Shown: positions 26,800 through 35,230 of the stretch, piece after piece
How the letters are laid out: each line of letters begins with the position of its first letter
Numbering within the stretch: the stretch's first letter is position 1
DNA from: Candidatus Pseudomonas phytovorans
GTDB taxonomy: Bacteria > Pseudomonadota > Gammaproteobacteria > Pseudomonadales > Pseudomonadaceae
Length of the DNA stretch: 64,000 nt
NCBI GenBank assembly: GCA_029202525.1
Contig: CP119325.1
Span: 1,191,001 to 1,255,000, forward strand
Reading direction: 5' to 3'
The notes under the pieces: generated by a model
Told to the model about the DNA's origin: nothing
What the model saw: only the letters and a program-made list of their open reading frames with translations
The model's database searches: none
Position numbers and translations under genes: made by a program

Positions 26800-27890
26800 T
26801 GCACACCTGCCTGGCCAACGATACCGCCTTGGCGATCGATGGCGAACACCTCTACTTGCACCTGCGCCGGCACCACGCTGCGGGCGAACGCCAAGGCGTG
26901 GGCACATACTGCGTCGCCAAGGGCGATGCCCGCTGCATGTGCGATGGCCAGGGCTTGCTGGCTGGTATTGGCGCCGATGATGGCGGCTTGCAGCGCTTCA
27001 CCCGCGCCAATATCTGCAGCCCAGCCGGCCAGTTGTGGCAGGTCGATGCTGGAATGGCGGCTGTGCAGGTCCATGTGCCCGGCGGCCAGTTTGCTGATTT
27101 TGCCGAAGCCACCGCACAGGGTCAGGCGCGGCACTGGCACCTTTCGCAGGTGCTTGAGCACCGCGCCGACAAAGTCGCCCATTTCGATCAGGGCGATTTC
27201 CGGCAGGCCGTAGACCCGGCGCATGGTGTCTTCACTGGCGTTGCCGGTGCAGGCGGCAATGTGTGTGTAGCCATTGGTGTGGGCCACATCGATGCCCTGA
27301 TGGATCGAGGCGATATAGGCCGCACAGGAGAACGGTCGCACGATGCCACTGGTGCCGAGGATCGACAGGCCGCCGAGGATGCCCAGGCGCGGGTTCATGG
27401 TCTTGAGGGCGAGTTGGTCGCCGCCCTGCACATTGACCGTGACCTCGAAGCCACCGAGGTAGCCGCATTCGTCGGCCAGGCGTTGCAGGTGGTCAGTGAT
27501 CATGCGCCGTGGCACCGGGTTGATGGCCGGCTCACCCACCGCCAGTACAAGCCCCGGGCGGGTCACGGTGCCGACGCCGGTCCCGGCGACAAAGCAGATA
27601 CCCGGTTCGCTCAGCAGGCGCACCTGGCTGTAGAGCAGGGCGCCGTGGGTCACGTCCGGGTCGTCGCCAGCGTCTTTGAGCGTGCCGGCTTCTGCGCTTT
27701 CGCCGGTCAACCGGCAGAATTCCAGACGCATTTGCACTACCTTGCCTTTGGGCAGGGTGATGCTGACGGCGTCGCTGTTTTCGCCGATCAGCAGCAAGCG
27801 AGCGGCTGCCAGGCTGGTGGCGGTGGCGCAGCTGCCGGTGGTCAGGCCGCTGCGCAGAGGCGCGGGCTGTTCACGGGTTTCTTCACGCAT
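26796..27890 (-). CDS. cbiD: Cobalt-precorrin-5B C1-methyltransferase-type protein CbiD
   Basis: The 364-residue protein starts LRSGLTTGSCATATSLAAARL, the typical CbiD beginning, and carries GTGVGTVTRPGLVLAVGEPAINPVPRRM. CbiD is best known from the anaerobic route (C1 methylation with loss of acetaldehyde). In Pseudomonas with CobG it stands in for CobF, and no cobF is seen here. It overlaps cobL by eight bases and cobK by four, giving a coupled unit. Confidence 0.92.
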   Translation of the reverse strand: MREETREQPAPLRSGLTTGSCATATSLAAARLLLIGENSDAVSITLPKGKVVQMRLEFCRLTGESAEAGTLKDAGDDPDVTHGALLYSQVRLLSEPGICFVAGTGVGTVTRPGLVLAVGEPAINPVPRRMITDHLQRLADECGYLGGFEVTVNVQGGDQLALKTMNPRLGILGGLSILGTSGIVRPFSCAAYIASIHQGIDVAHTNGYTHIAACTGNASEDTMRRVYGLPEIALIEMGDFVGAVLKHLRKVPVPRLTLCGGFGKISKLAAGHMDLHSRHSSIDLPQLAGWAADIGAGEALQAAIIGANTSQQALAIAHAAGIALGDAVCAHALAFARSVVPAQVQVEVFAIDRQGGIVGQAGVQ

Positions 27891-29094
27891 CGACAGGTTT
27901 CACCACTTCCAGCAGGGTGATCGGCAGCGCCTGGCGCCAGGTGTCGAACGCGCCCAAGGGTTGGGCATGAGCGACATGGATGCGGGTCAGCTCGCCACCG
28001 TGCTGTTCGCGAAAATGTGCCAGGGCCAGTTCGCTTTGCAAAGTCACTGCGTTGGCCACCAGTCGGCCACCGGGGCGCAGGTTTGCCCAGCAGCGGTCGA
28101 GCACACCTTCGCGGGTGACGCCGCCGCCGATGAAGATTGCATCCGGTTGCTCCAGATCCTCCAATGCAGCGGGCGCCTTGCCGCGGACCAGTTGCAGGCC
28201 GGGTACACCCAGCGCATCGCGGTTGTATTCGATGAAACCCTGGCGGCCTTCGTCGGCCTCGATGGCCAGGGCGCGGCAGGCCGGGTGGGCACGCATCCAT
28301 TCGATGCCGATCGAGCCACAGCCCGCGCCCACATCCCACAACAGTTCGCCGGGTTGCGGTGCCAGGCGTGCCAGGGTGATGGCGCGGACATCGCGCTTGG
28401 TCAGTTGGCCGTCGTGCCGGAAGGCGCTGTCCGGCAGCCCGGCCAGCCGGTGCAGGCGTGGGGCATCGGGCGCGGCCAGGCATTCGATGGCCACCAGGTT
28501 GAGCGCCGCGATATCGGTGTGTGGCCAGTTATGAGCGGTGCCGACCAGCTCACGCTCTTCCTGGCCACCCAGGCGTTCCAGAACCCGCAGGCGGCTTGGC
28601 CCGAAGCCACGCTCGCGCAGCAGCTCGGCAATGGCCGCCGGGCTGTCGCCATCGTTGCTCAGCACCAGCAGGCGCGCACCGCTATGCAAGTGGGCATTCA
28701 GCGCTGCCAGTGGCCGGGCCACCAGCGACACCATTTGCAGCTCCTGTAATGGCCAACCCAGGCGGGCGGCCGCCAAGGCGCAGGAGGAGGGCATCGACAG
28801 CACACGCATTTCAGCGGCAGGCACCTGGCGCGCCAGGCTGGCGCCGACGCCGTAGAACATCGGGTCACCGCTGGCCAGCACGCACACCGGCTCGCCACGC
28901 AGGGCCAACACCGGGGTCAGGGAGAAGGGGCTTGGCCAGCTCAGTCGTTCGCCGGTTATGCAGCGTGGCAACAAGGCCAGCTGGCGCGGGCTGCCGAAGA
29001 TCCGCGCAGCGCCCAGCAGCGCGCGCCGGGCCTGTTTGCCCAGGCCACTGAAGCCGTCTTCGCCGATGCCTACAACTGTCAGCCAGGGTGCCAT
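27883..29094 (-). CDS. cobL: Precorrin-6Y C5,15-methyltransferase (decarboxylating) CobL
   Basis: This 403-residue bifunctional enzyme has an N-terminal CbiE-like SAM methyltransferase (about residues 1-205, GIGEDGF near the start) and a C-terminal CbiT-like class I methyltransferase (about 210-403) with SAM loop LLWDVGAGCGSIGIEW. Together they methylate C5 and C15 and decarboxylate the C12 side chain. An ATG nine bases upstream (29103) gives MKYMAPWL; the one at 29094 has the better spacing from GGCGGA. First gene of the leftward cob unit. Confidence 0.92.
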   Translation of the reverse strand: MAPWLTVVGIGEDGFSGLGKQARRALLGAARIFGSPRQLALLPRCITGERLSWPSPFSLTPVLALRGEPVCVLASGDPMFYGVGASLARQVPAAEMRVLSMPSSCALAAARLGWPLQELQMVSLVARPLAALNAHLHSGARLLVLSNDGDSPAAIAELLRERGFGPSRLRVLERLGGQEERELVGTAHNWPHTDIAALNLVAIECLAAPDAPRLHRLAGLPDSAFRHDGQLTKRDVRAITLARLAPQPGELLWDVGAGCGSIGIEWMRAHPACRALAIEADEGRQGFIEYNRDALGVPGLQLVRGKAPAALEDLEQPDAIFIGGGVTREGVLDRCWANLRPGGRLVANAVTLQSELALAHFREQHGGELTRIHVAHAQPLGAFDTWRQALPITLLEVVKPVDA

Positions 29095-29115
29095 GTATTT
29101 CATTCCGCCATATCT

Positions 29116-29228
29116 GGGGCCGCTTCGCGCCCCTTCGCGGGCTCGCCCGCTCCCACAGGTACTGCGCAACCATCAAGGGCTGCGGTGATCCTGTGGGAGC
29201 GGGCATGCCCGCGAAAAGGGCGACGCGG
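29116..29228. repeat. REP pair (inverted) in the divergent cob control region
   Basis: Copies at 29116-29160 and 29190-29228 face each other, just upstream of cobL. Here the pair is in a promoter region between divergent genes, not at a 3' end, which is less usual. Confidence 0.8.
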
Positions 29229-29248
29229 TGCTGATTATCTACTCAATC

Positions 29249-29264
29249 GTCGAGCATGCTCGAC
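29249..29264. promoter_or_regulatory. Perfect 16-base palindrome between divergent cob units
   Basis: GTCGAGCATGCTCGAC is fully self-complementary and lies about 90 bases before the cobG start. It is a candidate operator, with a CATAAT box about 30 bases to its right facing cobG. The binding protein is not known, and chance cannot be excluded in GC-rich DNA. Confidence 0.35.
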
Positions 29265-29352
29265 CACCGGCTTTTCATGCCGCCGGACAAAGCAGGCATA
29301 ATACCGCGCCTTCTACACTCAAGCGCATTTTCACAGATTGCCGGACACCCCA

Positions 29353-30669
29353 TTGACCCAGGCCGATGCCCCCAACGTTTCGCCCCGCCCCTCGGCCTGC
29401 CCGGGGTTATGGCGCATTGTCAGTGCCCGTGATGGCGGTATCTGCCGCATCAAGCTGCCGGGCGGCCTGCTGCTGGCCGACCAGGCCGATGCAGTGGCGA
29501 CGGCAGCCGAGCGCTTCGCCGGCGGCGTGATCGAGGCCACCAACCGAGGCAACCTGCAGATCCGCGGCATTGGCAATGAACATCGCGCCTTGGTCGAGAC
29601 CCTGCTCGCCGCCGGCCTGGGCCCGCGCGATGCGGCCGGTGACGATGTGCGCAACCTGATGCTCAGCCCGCTGGCCGGGCATGACCCGGCGATGCTGCTG
29701 GACGCACGGCCGTTGGCCGGGCAGATCCTCGACCTGCTGGAAGGCACCCCGCGTTTTCACCAGTTGTCGGCCAAGTTTGCCGTGCAGCTGGATGCCGGCG
29801 AACACCTGGCCATGCTTGAACACCCCCACGACCTGTGGCTATCGGCCCTTCGCCTGGAGCAGCAGACTTGGCTGGCGTTCGGCCTGGCGGGTTGCCCGGC
29901 CGATGGCCCGGTACTCGGCGCGGTGCCATTGGCGCAGGGCCTTGGGCTGGTGCACGCGGTGCTGGCGCGCTTTCTGGACCTGGCAACCCCGGCGCAGTCG
30001 CGCATGCGCCAGTTGCTTGAAGTGTACTCGGCAACCGATTTCGTCGATGGGCTTGGCCTGGATATCCGCCGCGATGCCGCCGTGCTCGCCTGGCGCCGTG
30101 AACAGCACAGCGCCTCGTGGCTGGGCAAGCTGCCGCAGGCGCAGGGCGTGGCCCTTGGCGTAGCCCCGCCGCAAGGCCGTCTGACCCCCGCCATGCTGCG
30201 TGGCACCGCGCGCATTGCCCGTGAGTGGGGCGACGGCAGCCTGCGCCTCAGCCCTTGGCAAAGCCTCGTGCTGACCAACCTGCCAGCACACCACATCGAC
30301 CAGGCCCAGGCGCAACTGTCTGCGCTGGGCCTGCTGTGTCACGACCATGAACCCCTGGCGCGCATCAGTGCCTGCACCGGCGCCAGCGGCTGTGCCAAGG
30401 CCCTGGGCGAGACCAAGGCCGACGCCGTTGCCCTGGCCGCGCTGCTGGGCCCCGGCGTGCCCGCCAGTGTGCACTTGTCTGGCTGCCCCCGTTCCTGCGC
30501 CGTGGCCCATGTTGCCCCGGCCACCCTGCTGGCCCGCTCGCCGGGCCGTTATGACCTCTATTTGCGTGACGCGCGCCAGCCCGGCTTCGGCGCCCTGCGC
30601 GGCACCGACCTTACCTTGAATGAAGCAGGCGCCATGCTCGACCTGCCGACGGAGCACCTTGATGATTGA
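29353..30669 (+). CDS. cobG: Precorrin-3B synthase CobG
   Basis: This oxygen-dependent ring-contraction enzyme of about 438 residues is built on the sulfite/nitrite-reductase fold. Four cysteines for the 4Fe-4S cluster are visible: CTGASGC and, about 35 residues later, GCPRSC. Its presence marks the aerobic cobalamin route. No ATG lies near the N-terminus. A TTG at 29353 giving TQADAPNVSPRP is chosen; TTG at 29338 is also possible. It starts the rightward cobG-H-I-J unit and overlaps cobH by eight bases. Confidence 0.9.
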   Translation: MTQADAPNVSPRPSACPGLWRIVSARDGGICRIKLPGGLLLADQADAVATAAERFAGGVIEATNRGNLQIRGIGNEHRALVETLLAAGLGPRDAAGDDVRNLMLSPLAGHDPAMLLDARPLAGQILDLLEGTPRFHQLSAKFAVQLDAGEHLAMLEHPHDLWLSALRLEQQTWLAFGLAGCPADGPVLGAVPLAQGLGLVHAVLARFLDLATPAQSRMRQLLEVYSATDFVDGLGLDIRRDAAVLAWRREQHSASWLGKLPQAQGVALGVAPPQGRLTPAMLRGTARIAREWGDGSLRLSPWQSLVLTNLPAHHIDQAQAQLSALGLLCHDHEPLARISACTGASGCAKALGETKADAVALAALLGPGVPASVHLSGCPRSCAVAHVAPATLLARSPGRYDLYLRDARQPGFGALRGTDLTLNEAGAMLDLPTEHLDD

Positions 30670-31288
30670 CTACATCCGCGATGGTCAGGAGATCTATCGC
30701 AATTCCTTCCGGATCATCCGTGAGGAAGCTCGACTTGAGCGGATCCCCGCAGACCTCGAAAAGCTCGCCGTACGCGTGATCCACGCCTGTGGCATGGTCG
30801 ATGCCATCGATGGCCTGCAGTTCTCCGAGGGCGCTGGCCGTGCAGGGCGCGAGGCGCTGCTCAACGGCGCGCCGATCCTGTGCGATGCGCACATGGTCGC
30901 CGAAGGCATCACCCGGGCCCGTCTGCCAGCGGACAACAAAGTCATTTGCACACTACGCGACCCCAGCGTACCGGGCCTGGCCAAAGACGCCGGCAATACC
31001 CGTTCCGCCGTTGCCCTGGAGCTGTGGCGCCCGTACCTGGAAGGCAGCGTGGTGGTGATCGGCAACGCGCCTACCGCGCTGTTCTACCTGCTGGAGATGA
31101 TCGACGCTGGCGCACCCAAGCCAGCGCTGATCCTCGGCTTTCCGGTCGGGTTCGTCGGCGCTGCCGAGTCCAAGGCAATGCTCGCTGCCGACAGCCGTGG
31201 GGTGCCGTTCGTGATCATGCAAGGCCGCCTTGGCGGTAGCGCGATGGCCGCCGCCGCGGTCAACGCCCTGGCCACGGAGGTGGAGTGA
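30662..31288 (+). CDS. cobH: Precorrin-8X methylmutase CobH
   Basis: The 208-residue enzyme moves the methyl group from C11 to C12, giving hydrogenobyrinate. The active-site histidine is H41 in VRVIHACGMVDAID. The substrate-binding C-terminal part reads LILGFPVGFVGAAESK. The start at 30662 overlaps the cobG end, and the stop shares its last base with the cobI ATG (TGATG). Confidence 0.94.
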   Translation: MIDYIRDGQEIYRNSFRIIREEARLERIPADLEKLAVRVIHACGMVDAIDGLQFSEGAGRAGREALLNGAPILCDAHMVAEGITRARLPADNKVICTLRDPSVPGLAKDAGNTRSAVALELWRPYLEGSVVVIGNAPTALFYLLEMIDAGAPKPALILGFPVGFVGAAESKAMLAADSRGVPFVIMQGRLGGSAMAAAAVNALATEVE

Positions 31289-32019
31289 TGGCGCCGCGTG
31301 GACGTCTGCTTGGCCTGGGCGTGGGCCCTGGCGACCCTGAACTGATCACCCTCAAGGCCTTGCGCCTGCTGCGCGAGGCACCGGTGGTCGGTTACTTCGT
31401 GGCCAAGGGCAAGCGGGGCAACGCCTTCGGCATCATCGAGGCGCACCTGCAACCCGAGCAGACGCTGCTGCCGCTGGTTTACCCGGTAACCACCGAAGCC
31501 CTGCCGGCGCCGCTTTCCTACGAGCAGGTGATCAGCGACTTCTACGACGAAGCCAGCGTGCAGGTGGCCGAGCATCTGGATGCCGGCCGCGATGTGGCGG
31601 TGATCTGCGAAGGTGACCCGTTCTTCTACGGGTCCTACATGTACCTGCACGACCGCTTGGCGCAGCGCTATGAGGCCCAAGTAATCCCCGGCGTCTGCTC
31701 GATGCTGGGTGGCGCCTCGGTACTGGGCGCGCCGCTGGTGTACCGCAACCAGAGCCTGTCGGTATTGTCTGGCGTACTGCCCGCCGAAGAGCTCAAGCGC
31801 CGCCTGGCCGACGCCGATGCAGCGGTGATCATGAAGCTTGGGCGCAACTTCCCCAAAGTACGTGACGTACTGGCCGAACTTGGCCTGGACGGGCGTGCGC
31901 TGTATGTGGAGCGGGCTACCATGGCCAACCAGAAGATCGTGCCGCTGGACCAGGTTGACCCGCAGTCGTCGCCGTACTTCTCGCTGATCATCGTGCCGGG
32001 GGAAAAATGGCAGGGATGA
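31288..32019 (+). CDS. cobI: Precorrin-2 C20-methyltransferase CobI
   Basis: The 243-residue enzyme is a class III (tetrapyrrole) SAM methyltransferase. The N-terminal LLGLGVGPGDPELITLKALRL is the SAM/tetrapyrrole loop, and CEGDPFFYGSYMYLHDRL is the second motif. It adds the C20 methyl. GGAGGTGGAG lies before the ATG, and a GTG three bases earlier is possible. It overlaps cobH by one base and cobJ by 13. Confidence 0.94.
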   Translation: MAPRGRLLGLGVGPGDPELITLKALRLLREAPVVGYFVAKGKRGNAFGIIEAHLQPEQTLLPLVYPVTTEALPAPLSYEQVISDFYDEASVQVAEHLDAGRDVAVICEGDPFFYGSYMYLHDRLAQRYEAQVIPGVCSMLGGASVLGAPLVYRNQSLSVLSGVLPAEELKRRLADADAAVIMKLGRNFPKVRDVLAELGLDGRALYVERATMANQKIVPLDQVDPQSSPYFSLIIVPGEKWQG

Positions 32020-33704
32020 GCATGCACAAGGAACCGGCGATCGTCATCCTTGGCCCGGGCAGCCTGGCGACGGCGCAGCGTATACAGCAATGTTATCCAA
32101 AGGCCACGATCCACGGCCTGGAGGGGCGTGTCGAGGGTGCGGACCAGTCGTATAGCTCATTCGGCGATACCCTGCGCGGGCTGTACCAGCAAGACACGCC
32201 GATCATCGCCCTGTGTGCGGCGGGCATCGTCATTCGCAGCCTGGCCAGCCTGCTCAGCGAGAAAGGCAGCGAGCCGCCGGTGCTGGCAGTAGCCGAGGAT
32301 GGCAGTGCGGTGGTGCCGCTGCTCGGTGGCCTGGGTGGCGTGAACGTGATGGCACGCGAAATCGCCGAAGCGTTGGGCGTTGCCGCAGCGATCACCACCA
32401 GCGGCGAGCTGCGTTTCGGCACCTGCCTGCTTAACCCGCCGCAAGGTTATGCCTTGGCGGATATCGAGCAGGGCAAGCGCTTTGTTTCTGATTTGCTGGC
32501 GGGTGAGTCGGTGCGCATCGAGGGCGATGCACCGTGGCTGCAACAAGTGCAGTTGCCTGCCAGTGAAGACGCCCGGCGTACCATTCATGTGGGGCACCAG
32601 GCCCGCCCGGCTAACCGCGACGAACTGTTGATCCACCCGCGCTCGGTGGTAGTGGGTGTTGCAGGTGGCAACCTGCATGGTATTCGTGCTGCATTGCAGC
32701 AGGCCGGCATCGCCGAGCCAGCCGTTGCCTGCGTGCTGGCGGACGAACAAGCCATGGCCGACGGTGCCCTGCATGAGGCTGCGCAGGCTTTGGGTGTTGC
32801 CCTGCGCTTCGCTGCCAAGCCGCACAATGTGGCTGGCATGGTTGCCGCGGCATTGCCAGGAGCCCGATTGATCGAGCAGGCAGATGTGGTCATCGCCGTG
32901 GCGTCGGCCCCGGTCGAGGTGGTACAGGTTGGCCGCCGCCGTGGCCGTCTGGCTGTCATCGGCCTGGGCCCGGGTGCTGCCGAGTTGATGGTGCCGGCGG
33001 TCAAGGCCGAGCTTGCGCAGGCTGAAGATGTACTGGGCTACGAAACCTACGTGCGCATGGCCGGGCCGTTTCGTGACGACCAGATCATGCACTGCACCGA
33101 CAATCGTGAAGAGATGCAGCGCGCCCGGCATGCCTTCGAACTGGCGGCCCAAGGCCGTTCGGTGGTGGTGGTGTCGTCGGGTGACCCTGGCGTGTTCGCC
33201 ATGGCCGCCGCCGTGCTTGAAGCCTTGCACGAGTCCAGTGACCCGGCGTGGCATCGCGTCGACCTCGAGATCCTGCCCGGGGTGTCTGCTTCGCTCGCAA
33301 CGGCCGCCCAGGCAGGCGCACCGCTGGGGCATGACTTCTGCGTGATGTCGCTGTCGGATAACCTCAAGCCTTGGTCGATCATTGAAAAACGGCTGGACCT
33401 GGCAGCCCAGGCCGACCTGGTGCTGGCATTCTACAACCCGATTTCCAAGGCTCGGCCGCACCAGTTAGGGGTGGCGCTGGAGGTGGTGCGCCGGCATCGC
33501 GAGGGGAACACGCCTGTAGTCCTTGGCCGTGACATCGGTAGGCCGGGGCAGACGCTGAAGGTAGTCACCTTGGCCGAACTGCTGCCGGAAATGGTCGATA
33601 TGCGCACCATGGTGTTGGTCGGCTCCTCTACAACCTGTGTGTTCCCTCGCCTCTCGGGTGGGGTGTGGGCCTACACGCCGCGCTGGTACCCGTCCGCCAG
33701 CTAG
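32007..33704 (+). CDS. cobJ: CobJ precorrin-3B C17-methyltransferase fused to CbiG/CobE-like domains
   Basis: The 565-residue protein has two parts. Residues about 10-300 are a CbiG-like region: VILGPGSLATAQRIQ and CAAGIVIRSLASLLSEKG in the N-terminal CbiG part, then a CobE/CbiG C-terminal part with VVGVAGGNLHGIRAALQQAG. Residues about 313-565 are CobJ: RLAVIGLGPGAAELMVPA, the SSGDPGVFAMAAAVLEAL loop and FYNPISKARPHQL. Stand-alone CobJ is about 250 residues, so the gene is a true fusion, known in other Pseudomonas. In-frame ATGs at 32016 and 32022 are alternative starts. Confidence 0.92.
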   Translation: MAGMSMHKEPAIVILGPGSLATAQRIQQCYPKATIHGLEGRVEGADQSYSSFGDTLRGLYQQDTPIIALCAAGIVIRSLASLLSEKGSEPPVLAVAEDGSAVVPLLGGLGGVNVMAREIAEALGVAAAITTSGELRFGTCLLNPPQGYALADIEQGKRFVSDLLAGESVRIEGDAPWLQQVQLPASEDARRTIHVGHQARPANRDELLIHPRSVVVGVAGGNLHGIRAALQQAGIAEPAVACVLADEQAMADGALHEAAQALGVALRFAAKPHNVAGMVAAALPGARLIEQADVVIAVASAPVEVVQVGRRRGRLAVIGLGPGAAELMVPAVKAELAQAEDVLGYETYVRMAGPFRDDQIMHCTDNREEMQRARHAFELAAQGRSVVVVSSGDPGVFAMAAAVLEALHESSDPAWHRVDLEILPGVSASLATAAQAGAPLGHDFCVMSLSDNLKPWSIIEKRLDLAAQADLVLAFYNPISKARPHQLGVALEVVRRHREGNTPVVLGRDIGRPGQTLKVVTLAELLPEMVDMRTMVLVGSSTTCVFPRLSGGVWAYTPRWYPSAS

Positions 33705-33797
33705 TTGCGTCGGAAACCCTTCAGCGCGTTGCGTCGCCAGCGCGCTGGATAAGGTGGCTGCCCCTGTTCCGGGGGGCAACCATCGAGGAGTTTCCAG

Positions 33798-34478
33798 ATG
33801 TCCACTGAAACACAAGTCACCACCCAGGATGCTGCCATGCTGGTCGAAGGCAACCTGCTGGCCTGCGGCGCGGGCATGTCTGCACAAAGCCGTCATGATG
33901 TGAAAAATGCCTTCCACTTCGCCACATTGGTTGCCGACAAGGCCTTCGACGCTGAAAAGCAGAGCCGGGAGTGGTACGACAAATTCGTCGATGTCATGCG
34001 CGACCTTGGCTTTACCATTCCACGGCGCAGCTTCGAGTTGGAAACTTCGGCAGAGCTGTCCGTCACCGTAGGCGCTGTAGCAGTCCGCGCGATAGGCGCT
34101 GTCGGCAATGCCATGTTGGGTGGCACGGTGCTGGGAGACTTGGCCAAGACAGCGTTCGACAAGCTGAGCACCATCGAAAACGACGCCAAGGTGCTGGATC
34201 ACAAACGCAAGAACAAGGCCCGTGGCATGGTCGGTATGGCCGCTTGCATCGAAACCGAAAACAACGATGTGGTCATGGTGGTGAGTTGCATCCAGGCATC
34301 CGCCCCACAACGCGATGACGACATCCTCGGCATCCAGTGGAAGCTGGACAAGACCCACTACTATGCCGGCACGGCCGTCCTCACGCTCAACAACTTTGTT
34401 TACGACAAGGTCCGCGAAACCGTGGAAAACAAGCTTGGCGTGCGCAGTGTCGAAAACGTTCTGCAATACGACATCTGA
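33798..34478 (+). CDS. Unknown protein, paralogue 1 of a three-gene cluster
   Basis: I do not recognise this 226-residue protein. An N-terminal helix (HFATLVADKAFDAEKQ) runs into SREWYDKFVDVMRDLGF (about residues 56-72). A Gly/Ala-rich hydrophobic stretch follows (LSVTVGAVAVRAIGAVGNAM, about 87-106) that could be a membrane-active helix, and then a beta-rich C-terminal half (VVMVVSCIQ and AVLTLNNFVYDKV). The W-Y...LGF motif and the C-terminal strand-plus-helix recur in the next two genes. A GAGGAG site lies seven bases upstream. An imperfect hairpin (33753-33781) lies just before it. No signal peptide. Confidence 0.7.
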   Translation: MSTETQVTTQDAAMLVEGNLLACGAGMSAQSRHDVKNAFHFATLVADKAFDAEKQSREWYDKFVDVMRDLGFTIPRRSFELETSAELSVTVGAVAVRAIGAVGNAMLGGTVLGDLAKTAFDKLSTIENDAKVLDHKRKNKARGMVGMAACIETENNDVVMVVSCIQASAPQRDDDILGIQWKLDKTHYYAGTAVLTLNNFVYDKVRETVENKLGVRSVENVLQYDI

Positions 34479-34484
34479 CCGCAG

Positions 34485-34516
34485 GGCGGCGTTATCGCAA
34501 CGCCGCCTTGGTCGCT
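34485..34516 (+). terminator. Hairpin between paralogues 1 and 2
   Basis: A perfect 9-base-pair stem, GGCGGCGTT / AACGCCGCC, with a five-base loop starts seven bases after the stop. A T-rich but interrupted stretch (TTGGTCGCTTCTTT) follows. It looks like a leaky intrinsic terminator that would lower expression of the second and third genes. Confidence 0.6.
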
Positions 34517-34537
34517 TCTTTGTGATGAGGCAACACA

Positions 34538-35230
34538 ATGGACAGAGCGGTTGAACAACTGATGTTGATTGGCGGAACGGCCCTGTTGTACTCCACTGGT
34601 GCAGTTGTTGAGCAACGCCAGGCGGCATTCGACTCGATACTCTACGCACAGTTGGTGGCCAACAAGAACGCAGGGTCACGGTTTGCTGATTACGAACACT
34701 GGTACAGCGCCTATCGCGACGCTTACCGGCAATTAGGCTGGATCAGACTGGCCAGCACGCATGACCTGAAACAGCTGGGGCAGCCTGTGCGCAGTGCGCA
34801 GATACAACCCCTTGAGGCATGGCTGAAAATGCGCTCGATTCGCCATGAGACGGTGCTGGCGGCGATAAAGGCGGGCTTGGGGCGATCAGAGGCAGGTCTT
34901 CCACACTTGCTGAAATTTGGCGCACTTGATCAGGCGCAAGGTTCGAAGCTGGTGATCGAGTTCGGCATACTCAAGCCCGGGCCGGTGCTGGACCTGTGCT
35001 GCATCACGATGCAGACCGGCAAGCCGCTTTCGGGCGTTTCGCTGGACGGATTGTTAGGTAAGCAGGTGCTTCAGGGTGAGGCCGAGTTCAATGGGATTTC
35101 CCTGGCACTGGATAACGGGCGCTTCCAACGCCAGCGAGAAGAACTTCAGGCGCTGATGAATGCCAAGGACGGGCAAGGCGACTACCGGTTCGACCCTTAT
35201 GCTGCGCCAGCAGGAGCACACCATGAGTGA
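34538..35230 (+). CDS. Unknown protein, paralogue 2 of a three-gene cluster
   Basis: This 230-residue protein is of unrecognised family. A short hydrophobic N-terminus (LMLIGGTALLYSTGAVV) is followed by AQLVANKNAGSRFADYEHWY then SAYRDAYRQLGW, which aligns with the W-Y...LGF region of the gene before and the WFTYYRN...MGW region of the gene after. The C-terminal half has strands (KLVIEFGILKPG, LDLCCITMQT) and an amphipathic helix near the end (FQRQREELQALMNAK). It overlaps the third gene by eight bases. Confidence 0.68.
   Translation: MDRAVEQLMLIGGTALLYSTGAVVEQRQAAFDSILYAQLVANKNAGSRFADYEHWYSAYRDAYRQLGWIRLASTHDLKQLGQPVRSAQIQPLEAWLKMRSIRHETVLAAIKAGLGRSEAGLPHLLKFGALDQAQGSKLVIEFGILKPGPVLDLCCITMQTGKPLSGVSLDGLLGKQVLQGEAEFNGISLALDNGRFQRQREELQALMNAKDGQGDYRFDPYAAPAGAHHE

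Noticed and set aside
29095..29352. Cobalamin riboswitch before the cob genes
   Set aside because: I looked for the B12-box and found none; the gap is mostly a REP pair, a palindrome and promoter-like boxes.
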